A stretch of DNA of 64,000 nucleotides, taken from Candidatus Zhuqueibacterota bacterium. Its GTDB lineage: Bacteria > Zhuqueibacterota > Zhuqueibacteria > Oceanimicrobiales > Oceanimicrobiaceae. Numbering within the stretch: the first letter of the stretch is position 1; every line of letters starts with the position of its first letter. The notes under the pieces are model-generated. The model did not search any database and was not told the origin of the DNA. It saw only the letters and a program-made list of their open reading frames with translations. Positions 58,898-64,000 of the stretch are shown piece by piece. Where the stretch lies: NCBI GenBank assembly GCA_029261995.1, contig JAJDAF010000067.1, forward strand, positions 27,184 through 91,183, given 5' to 3'. A program made the position numbers and the translations under genes.

Positions 58898-59359
58898 ATG
58901 ATTGCTGATAGCTATACTCGGGAGATAATTGTTTCAAATACATCAAGCGTTGCATATCGAGCATTGACCTCTGGGTTTAGCAAGTGGTGGACTGCTAGTA
59001 GTGGTCCGTTGACTACCATAGGTGATACGGTTACATTCAGATTCGATCCAACATACTGGACTATGCAAGCCACAAAGTTAGTGCCCAATCAAAGTGTTGA
59101 ATTAGAGTGCATTGAAGCGCATCATGTCCACGAAGGGTTGCCTGATTCGATACGCAAAGAGTGGGAAGGAACAAAACTTAAATGGAATATTCAACAACAG
59201 GGAGATAACACAAAGATATCGTTCGTTCATGAAGGCCTCGTTCCCTCATTGGCTTGTTATGAAATTTGTGAAATGGGCTGGGATCATTTTTTAGGAAGTC
59301 TAAAAGACTTCTTAAATGCTGGAAAAGGAAGTCCTCATAAAGAAGTTGTTTCAGAATAA
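58898..59359 (+). CDS. SRPBCC-like protein, AT-rich
   Basis: From ATG 58898 (AAAGGAGA 8 bases upstream) the protein has 153 residues: YTREIIVSNTSSVAYRALTSGFSKWWTASSGPLTTIGDTVTFRFDPTYWTMQATKLVPNQSVELECIEAHH, then LKWNIQQQGDNTKISFVHEGLVPSLACYEICEMGWDHFLGSLKDFLNAGKGSP. This is the helix-grip SRPBCC fold, related to but distinct from the gene upstream. The codon use is clearly more AT-rich than the neighbours, suggesting transfer from another source. It is 170 bp from the ArsR-SRPBCC pair and reads the same way, possibly as a separate transcript. Confidence 0.8.
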   Translation: MIADSYTREIIVSNTSSVAYRALTSGFSKWWTASSGPLTTIGDTVTFRFDPTYWTMQATKLVPNQSVELECIEAHHVHEGLPDSIRKEWEGTKLKWNIQQQGDNTKISFVHEGLVPSLACYEICEMGWDHFLGSLKDFLNAGKGSPHKEVVSE

Positions 59360-59439
59360 TTGTGTAAATTCACCGTCTTCCCTCAAGAATACTTTCTGTC
59401 CCTTAGAATAACTAATCTAATAATTAAGGAGGTCTTAAA

Positions 59440-59943
59440 ATGAAAAGAATCACACTCACTTTGGCAACCTGCCTAGCTTTGTACGCATCGCAATTGCTCG
59501 CGGGCGGTCCTGCAGAGAAATTTGAGAAGCTGAAAACCCTGGCGGGTAGTTGGCAGGGCACCAACTATCAGGGCAAGCCGGTCACGGCAATTTATGAGGT
59601 TGTCTCGAATGGCTCGGCGGTCATGGAGCGCCTGCAAAACGAAGGTGAGCTGGACATGGTGACCATGTACCACCTGGATGGCGAAAATCTCATGATGACG
59701 CACTACTGCTCAGCGATGAACCAACCCCGCATGCGGGCCGAGCTTTCAGACGATGCCAACGTCGTGAAATTCGCCATGTTTGACATCACGAATCTGGCGA
59801 GCAAAGATGCTGGGCACATGGAAGGTATGGTCTTGAACTACAAAGATGACGACCACATTGTGCACGAATGGACTTTCGTCGATAAAGGCAAGCCCATGAC
59901 GGCGCCCATTACACTCGAACGCCAGAAGATGAGCACAAAATAG
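59440..59943 (+). CDS. Exported lipocalin/DUF1579-like protein
   Basis: The 167-residue precursor starts with a signal peptide (ITLTLATCLALYASQLLAGG). The mature part reads EKLKTLAGSWQGTNYQGKPV, then MERLQNEGELDMVTMYHLDGENLMMTHYCSAMNQPRM and EWTFVDKGKP, matching exported small beta-barrel proteins of the DUF1579/lipocalin-like type, which likely bind a small ligand. A strong AAGGAGG ribosome site precedes ATG 59440, and a rho-independent terminator follows. The ligand and partner are unknown. Confidence 0.7.
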   Translation: MKRITLTLATCLALYASQLLAGGPAEKFEKLKTLAGSWQGTNYQGKPVTAIYEVVSNGSAVMERLQNEGELDMVTMYHLDGENLMMTHYCSAMNQPRMRAELSDDANVVKFAMFDITNLASKDAGHMEGMVLNYKDDDHIVHEWTFVDKGKPMTAPITLERQKMSTK

Positions 59944-59967
59944 TGCCAGAAGACCGTTGAGAGTACA

Positions 59968-60007
59968 GCGGCCGGCACTGGATTTTGCAGCCGGTCGCTT
60001 ATTTTTT
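59968..60007 (+). terminator. Rho-independent terminator
   Basis: GCGGCCGGC (59968-59976) pairs with GCCGGTCGC (59990-59998), 8 of 9 with one G-T, followed by TTATTTTTT (59999-60007). It lies 25 bases after the stop of the 59440 gene and just before the convergent alanine racemase gene. Confidence 0.8.
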
Positions 60008-60033
60008 CGTCAGACGGCACAGTCCTTCCCAAT

Positions 60034-61167
60034 TCAGTTATCCGGTAGATAGACCCTCGGCAATCTCCCTCGCCAGCCAGCCAGCACATCGTAAGACACG
60101 GTGCCTTTTAGTTTTGCGAGTTCGTGAACATCGATTTCCGCATCTCCTTGCCGGCCCAACAGGACAGCCTCATCCCAAAGTTGTGCCTGCGGAATTTCGG
60201 TGATGTCGACCATCATGGCGTCCATGGCGTTGCCGCCGACGACAGGAGCGCGTTGGCCGTGGATCAGGACCGTGCCCTGGTTGCGGACGCGTGGGTAGCC
60301 GTCCCCATAGCCGATTTGCAGCACCGCGATTCGCCGCGGTTCAGTTGCCTGGTAGCGCATGCCGTAGCCCACAAGGTCTCCGGGCTGCAACTCCCGAATA
60401 ACCGCAAGCCGGGCCTTCACGCTCATGATTGGCTTGAGCCCGGGAATGCGACGACACACCTGGGAAGGATAAACGCCAAGCGGCAGAATCCCTGTGCGAA
60501 CAAGATCGAAATGGGCCTGCGGCAGGTCCAGGAAGCCACCGGTGTTGCACATGTGGCGGTACTTCACCCGCAGTTTGTTTTCCTGCATGGCCGCGAGTAC
60601 TTGCTCAAAACGCTGGTGTTGCTGCAGGGCAAAAGTCTTGTCCAATTCGTCCGACATGGCGAAATGACTCATGACGCCTTCGAGCTTCAGGCCTTCTGTT
60701 TGTGCGACAGCTTTGAGCACGGGAAGAGCGTGGTTCCAGCGCACACCGTGACGACTTAGGCCGGTATCTACTTCCACGTGCACGGCAGCGGATTTGCCGA
60801 GGTGGTGTGCGACTTTAGCTAGCCGTCGTGCGTTTTCAACGTCGTTAACGAAGCAGGTCAGGTCGTGCCGGACACAGATTTCCAATTCTGCAGGCGTACG
60901 CTCACCGAAGACCAGAACCGGACCGGTGATGCGGTTTTGTCGCAGAGTCAGAGCCTCATCGACGGTGACGACCGCAATGTAGGTTGCCCCGAATTCGATG
61001 GCCGTTTGCGCGACCTTGACCATGCCATGCCCGTAAGCCTCATCCTTAACGACGCCGATGAAGCCGAGCGGATCCGGTTTATCCCGAACAAAAATTTCGA
61101 AGTTTTTGCGCATTTGAGCCAGATCGATTTCGACCCAGGCTGGACGCGACGGCGCTGTTTTGCTCAT
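60034..61167 (-). CDS. alr: Alanine racemase
   Basis: Alanine racemase supplies D-alanine for peptidoglycan. From ATG 61167 the protein has 377 residues, the usual length. The PLP lysine is Lys41 in VVKDEAYGHG (canonical KADAYGHG, so the two residues after Lys differ), and further motifs are HVEVDTGLSRHGV, MSHFAMSDE, HMCNTGGFLDLP, VKARLAVIRELQPGDLVGYGM, GYGDGYPR and GNAMDAMMVDITEIP. Longer in-frame starts (to 61461) add an implausible Cys-rich N-terminus and were rejected. It is a single gene, divergent from the DUF2062 gene. Confidence 0.94.
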   Translation of the reverse strand: MSKTAPSRPAWVEIDLAQMRKNFEIFVRDKPDPLGFIGVVKDEAYGHGMVKVAQTAIEFGATYIAVVTVDEALTLRQNRITGPVLVFGERTPAELEICVRHDLTCFVNDVENARRLAKVAHHLGKSAAVHVEVDTGLSRHGVRWNHALPVLKAVAQTEGLKLEGVMSHFAMSDELDKTFALQQHQRFEQVLAAMQENKLRVKYRHMCNTGGFLDLPQAHFDLVRTGILPLGVYPSQVCRRIPGLKPIMSVKARLAVIRELQPGDLVGYGMRYQATEPRRIAVLQIGYGDGYPRVRNQGTVLIHGQRAPVVGGNAMDAMMVDITEIPQAQLWDEAVLLGRQGDAEIDVHELAKLKGTVSYDVLAGWRGRLPRVYLPDN

Positions 61168-61523
61168 ATTTTCTCGCAGTGGTCCGCATTGCCGGTCAAT
61201 TGAGTTGAGTAACAAAGTAGATAAAAGCGTGCTCAGATGCACGCCATTTCTGCAGATTTGGTTGTGGAGGTGCGAACACGCGCAGGTTGCACATCGCGCT
61301 GCGCGGCACAATTCAGAATTGCGTCTCCGGATATATTTTGTATATTGAGGACCTTTCGGGTGAACGATCGACCGGTTGTTTTGCAGCGATGCGGCCCACA
61401 AGTCTTTTGATTTTCCCGGAAGAATTGCCTTGACGCAGTTGTTTTGCCACGCGCATAGCACAGATTGGGTTCAAAAGGCGGTCCGGAAATTCAACAGTAG
61501 TTTTGGTTGGTTTGTAGACAGAG

Positions 61524-62012
61524 ATGAGGAAGACCTTGAGCAGTTTTTGGCGGAAGAAAATCGTTCAGCCTCTACTGGAGTTGCTAAAGACGGGACTTAC
61601 CCCGGAGAAAATGTCTCTGAGCATCGCTTGTGGGGTTGTCTTTGGAATTTTCCCGGCACTCGGCACGACAACGGTTCTGTGCGCCGTCGCAGCTTTCGTT
61701 CTGAGGCTGAACCTGCCGGCGATTCAAATCGTGAATTATGTGGTTTATCCGTTACAGATTTTCCTGCTCCTGCCATTCTACCGGGCAGGCGAGCTTCTGT
61801 TCGACGCCAGTCAGTTGCCGCTTTCGTTCACCAAGATAAATGCCATGATGCAGGCCGATTTCTGGACGAGCATCAAACTACTCTGGAGCACGACCTGGCA
61901 CGCGATTGTCGTGTGGGCCGTCGTTGCTCCAGTCATCGTTTTCCTGGTCTATTGGATTTTGCTGCCTGCCCTACGCCGGATGCCGTTATCAGTGCCAGCC
62001 AGAGACAAATAG
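61524..62012 (+). CDS. DUF2062 membrane protein
   Basis: The 162-residue protein has three hydrophobic segments and the DUF2062 signature: KTGLTPEKMSLSIACGVVFGIFPALGTTTVLCAVAAFVLRLNLPAIQIVNYVVYPLQIFLLLPFYRAGELLF. Members are common integral membrane proteins, often linked to glycosyltransferases, with unknown biochemical function. The longer overlapping frame at 61376-62032 in another phase is a shadow. It lies between alr (divergent) and the GNAT gene (convergent). Confidence 0.85.
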   Translation: MRKTLSSFWRKKIVQPLLELLKTGLTPEKMSLSIACGVVFGIFPALGTTTVLCAVAAFVLRLNLPAIQIVNYVVYPLQIFLLLPFYRAGELLFDASQLPLSFTKINAMMQADFWTSIKLLWSTTWHAIVVWAVVAPVIVFLVYWILLPALRRMPLSVPARDK

Positions 62013-62191
62013 GCTCTTCTTCCGGAGTTTGAGCCTTTGACGTCGAACTGTTGTGTTTCGAGCTTTGCTGACCGGCGGGCCGTCCGGCTGTTGCGCGGCG
62101 TGGCGCCAAAGCAACGGAAGGGAAATCGACTTCGTGGAGATTCTGAGCGCGGCGCCCCTGTGCTTTGGATGGAATAGAAGTCTGCTGTCGC

Positions 62192-62683
62192 CTAGCCTTC
62201 GTTGGCAAGCTCGTTTAGCGCTTCGCCGGCCAGCCGGTGCACGGCCCATTCGTCCATGGCGGTGGCGCCGAGGGACTTATAAAACCGGATCGCTGCCTTG
62301 TTCCAGTTGAGAACCCACCACTCGAGCCTGCCGCAGTTGCGCGCCACGGTCAACTTCGCCAGGTAGGCCAGCATCTTCTTGCCGATGCCCTGGCCTCGGG
62401 CTTCCGGAATCACAAACAGGTCTTCGAGGTAGATGCCGGGCTTGCCCAGAAAAGTCGAGTAGTTGTGAAAAAACAGGGCAAAAGCCACTGGTTTGCCTGC
62501 CAGAAGACCCAGGGCAACTTCCGCGCTTTTCTTCTTGCCAAACAGGGTGTCTTTCAGGGTCTGCTCGGTTGCGACAACTTCGTGGACCAGGTTTTCATAT
62601 TCCGCCAACGCGCGGATAAAGGCTAGAATTGTGGGCGTGTCTTGGATTGTAGCTTCACGGATTCTGAACTCAGTTGCCGGCAT
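62192..62683 (-). CDS. GNAT-family N-acetyltransferase (spermidine/diamine-type)
   Basis: The 163-residue protein is a GNAT acyltransferase: FRIREATIQDTPTILAFIRALAEYENL, the core VAFALFFHNYSTFLGKPGIYLEDLFVIPEARGQGIGKKMLAYLAKLTVARNCGRLEWWVLNWNKAAIRFYKSLGA. The acetyl-CoA loop ARGQGIGKKML and the WNKxAIxFYKSLGA helix match the spermidine/spermine N1-acetyltransferase (SAT/thialysine) group, whose substrates are small amines. It starts 2 bases after the flavin reductase gene, so they form one operon. The exact substrate is uncertain. Confidence 0.9.
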   Translation of the reverse strand: MPATEFRIREATIQDTPTILAFIRALAEYENLVHEVVATEQTLKDTLFGKKKSAEVALGLLAGKPVAFALFFHNYSTFLGKPGIYLEDLFVIPEARGQGIGKKMLAYLAKLTVARNCGRLEWWVLNWNKAAIRFYKSLGATAMDEWAVHRLAGEALNELANEG

Positions 62684-62685
62684 GT

Positions 62686-63189
62686 CTAACCCCCGTAGAA
62701 AACTTTTTCGCCCAGATCCCGCAGCGTCAGGGTCATGGCATCGGGTCTGCCTGCGGGCACTTGTGCAATGCCTGCATCGACTACTTCGCCGACAAATATG
62801 GAGTGGTCGCCGATATCAACCGTTTCGACCCGTTTGCACTCCACGTACGCCGGCACATTTGTGAGGATGGGTGCCCCCGTGCTGCCCTTGTAAAACGCCT
62901 CCCCGTTCAGGCTCTGGCCTTCCCGTTTTGTTGGCTTAAAAAAAGCATAAGCAACTCCCTGTTGGCCTTTGCCGAGAATATTCAGCGCGAATGCTTCCGA
63001 TTTGCTCATGACCGCGTGTGTCCCGGAACCGACTTTTACGCCAACAACCACCAGCGGTGGCGTGAACGAGGTCTGAGTCACCCAATCCACGGTCGCTGCC
63101 GCGATTTCTCCGTCACTGGATTCCGCGGTCAGCACATACAATCCATACGGGATCATGCGAAGCGCTGTTTTTCTGGCGTGTTCATCCAT
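62686..63189 (-). CDS. Flavin reductase family protein (FMN-binding split barrel)
   Basis: The 167-residue protein has the split-barrel fold of flavin reductases: ALRMIPYGLYVLTAESSDGEIAAATVDWVTQTSFTPPLVVVGVKVGSGTHAVMSKSEAFALNILGKGQ, then KRVETVDIGDHSIFVGEVVDAGI. The pattern GxYVLT...TVDWVTQTSFTPP binds FMN. It would reduce flavin with NAD(P)H or act as a flavoprotein. A ribosome site GAAGGAA precedes ATG 63189. It sits between a PPOX-family gene and the GNAT gene, in the same direction and nearly contiguous. The partner oxygenase is unknown. Confidence 0.9.
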   Translation of the reverse strand: MDEHARKTALRMIPYGLYVLTAESSDGEIAAATVDWVTQTSFTPPLVVVGVKVGSGTHAVMSKSEAFALNILGKGQQGVAYAFFKPTKREGQSLNGEAFYKGSTGAPILTNVPAYVECKRVETVDIGDHSIFVGEVVDAGIAQVPAGRPDAMTLTLRDLGEKVFYGG

Positions 63190-63226
63190 CTTGCGGTTCC
63201 TTCAGTTGCTCGATTTGATTCATTAT

Positions 63227-63793
63227 TCAGGATTTGTCTTTGAATTCCACGGCTGGCGGAGTCCAGGTTTCCGGATCGTCATCAATACCATGTTTCATAC
63301 TCAGGACCTCAAGCCGGGTTGGGGTTACCTCAATAAGCAAATAGCTTTGGTCGCGGTCAGGGTAGAATGCCTGCCAGTCTTCCTTCCAGCGCGCGGCTTT
63401 TTCTGCCGGGTCATCAACCAGTTTTGCCATGCCGTGCAGGCTGACATAGCTGGCGCCGGCCGCATCGAAATAGTAGAGAGTCACGCGCGGATTTTGCTTG
63501 ATCTGCTCAACCTTGCGTGATTTTGGGTTGGTGGCAAACCAAACCGTCATGTCAGATTCCGGCGCAAATGCATCCATCGCGCGGACTCTGGGCTGTCCGT
63601 CCGCGTCTACCGTGATGAGGGCGCAGAAGCGAGTGGTCATCATGATTTCACGGGCGATGGCCGTCAGGCTATCAGGTGGCAGCGCACTGGACTGCTTTTC
63701 CTGGCCAAGGGCATCGACCGACAGACCGCAGGCAAGCAGAAGAAGAAAAATCAGCGTCATCCATCTGACGAAACTAGTTCTGCCTAGGTACAT
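63227..63793 (-). CDS. Exported pyridoxamine 5'-phosphate oxidase-family protein
   Basis: The 188-residue precursor has a signal peptide with a possible lipobox (LIFLLLLACGLSVDAL). The mature part is a PPOX-type split barrel of the general-stress-protein-26 group: AREIMMTTRFCALITVDADGQPRVRAMD, then FATNPKSRKVEQIKQNPRVTLYYFD, YVSLHGMAKLVDDPAEKAARW. Such proteins bind FMN, F420 or haem; an exported form is less usual. GGGAGG precedes ATG 63793. It is 37 bp upstream of the flavin reductase gene in the same direction, likely the first gene of a three-gene operon. Confidence 0.88.
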   Translation of the reverse strand: MYLGRTSFVRWMTLIFLLLLACGLSVDALGQEKQSSALPPDSLTAIAREIMMTTRFCALITVDADGQPRVRAMDAFAPESDMTVWFATNPKSRKVEQIKQNPRVTLYYFDAAGASYVSLHGMAKLVDDPAEKAARWKEDWQAFYPDRDQSYLLIEVTPTRLEVLSMKHGIDDDPETWTPPAVEFKDKS

Positions 63794-63913
63794 GGCTGCC
63801 TCCCGAGTTGTATTGATTGAAAGTCTATTGTCATAATAGTGGGTCTGCCTGTGAGAATCAACAACTAATTCAGCAGTGGGACGTTATTGCGGCGATCGGG
63901 AACAAGTTTTCGT

Positions 63914-63942
63914 TTGACTGTTTTCGCGGCATTCTGTATCAT
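63914..63942 (+). promoter_or_regulatory. Candidate promoter for the gene entering the right edge
   Basis: TTGACT (63914-63919) and TATCAT (63937-63942) are separated by 17 bases, 37 bases before ATG 63980. Confidence 0.55.
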
Positions 63943-63979
63943 CCATTCATCCTGCCTTGACCAACACCCGGAAAGGAAA

Positions 63980-64000
63980 ATGACCATGCCGGAACCCGTC
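63980..64000 (+). CDS. Start of a gene cut by the right edge
   Basis: ATG 63980 follows the ribosome site GGAAAGGAAA and opens MTMPEPV before the window ends. The promoter at 63914 and the ribosome site support a real gene, but nothing can be said about the product. Confidence 0.5.

Noticed and set aside
1..64000. tRNA or rRNA genes
   Set aside because: Scanning by eye for T-loop (GGTTCGAATCC-like) and rRNA signatures found none; a tRNA finder would be the decisive check.

Overview
The window looks like a piece of the chromosome of an uncultured Gram-negative bacterium of the FCB group, most likely close to candidate phylum KSB1/Calditrichota. This is inferred. Three secreted proteins (15880-18423, 25318-28626, 41525-43822) end in the same C-terminal module (QN[YF]PNPFNP..., G(R/Q)xVRTL, W[ND]GRD, SGVYxYRI, K-MVLVK), the sorting-domain type seen in type IX-secreting or related FCB lineages. 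Outer-membrane barrels, many lipoproteins and NQR fit this. Coding is dense and moderately GC-rich. I see no tRNA, rRNA, CRISPR array or intact transposase.

Layout. 1-1.4 kb: truncated glycosidase-like gene and a UPF0489/arginase-like protein. 1.7-9.5 kb: complete Na+-pumping NADH:quinone reductase set (nqrABCDEF) with a CBS-domain gene and the maturation genes apbE (FMN transferase) and nqrM (Fe delivery). 9.8-14.5 kb: histidine kinase, FlgN-like chaperone, TPR protein, a NarL-type two-component pair and a membrane protein. 14.5-15.6 kb: gene-poor. 15.9-24.6 kb, minus strand: exported redox/envelope cluster (three barrel proteins, a di-heme HzsA-like beta-propeller lipoprotein, TlpA thioredoxin, DUF4266 lipoprotein, DUF3570 barrel, NHL/sorting-domain protein). 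25.1-31.8 kb: large sorting-domain protein, trypsin-fold pseudoprotease, EEP-family lipoprotein, VTT membrane protein. 31.9-37.6 kb: a single 1,877-residue modular polysaccharide-active protein. 37.7-41.5 kb: small accessory genes, including an HsdR_N-type gene with an in-frame amber codon, a K+ channel with a coiled-coil partner, and a decayed 21-bp-repeat locus. 41.5-46.7 kb: triple spondin-domain secreted protein, a nested palindromic repeat, and an OmpR-type two-component system. 46.9-51.1 kb: citrate synthase, TPR protein, acr3-arsR. 51.3-56.8 kb: glycosyltransferase-nucleotidyltransferase fusion, cupredoxin, two B12-type radical SAM enzymes. 57-64 kb: truncated TatT gene, ArsR-SRPBCC operon, alanine racemase and small enzymes.

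The observations I rate highest are: (i) an 11-bp-spaced direct repeat (GTGATACTTNN twice) upstream of both the OmpR-type regulator and the nearby spondin-protein gene, suggesting a two-gene regulon; (ii) the HzsA-like/TlpA/DUF4266/DUF3570/NHL envelope cluster; (iii) the 21-bp periodic locus, which reads as a heptapeptide-repeat gene broken by one stop and one frameshift; (iv) the 1,877-aa mega-enzyme; (v) an ArsR promoter where the operator covers the start codon of an apparently leaderless mRNA.
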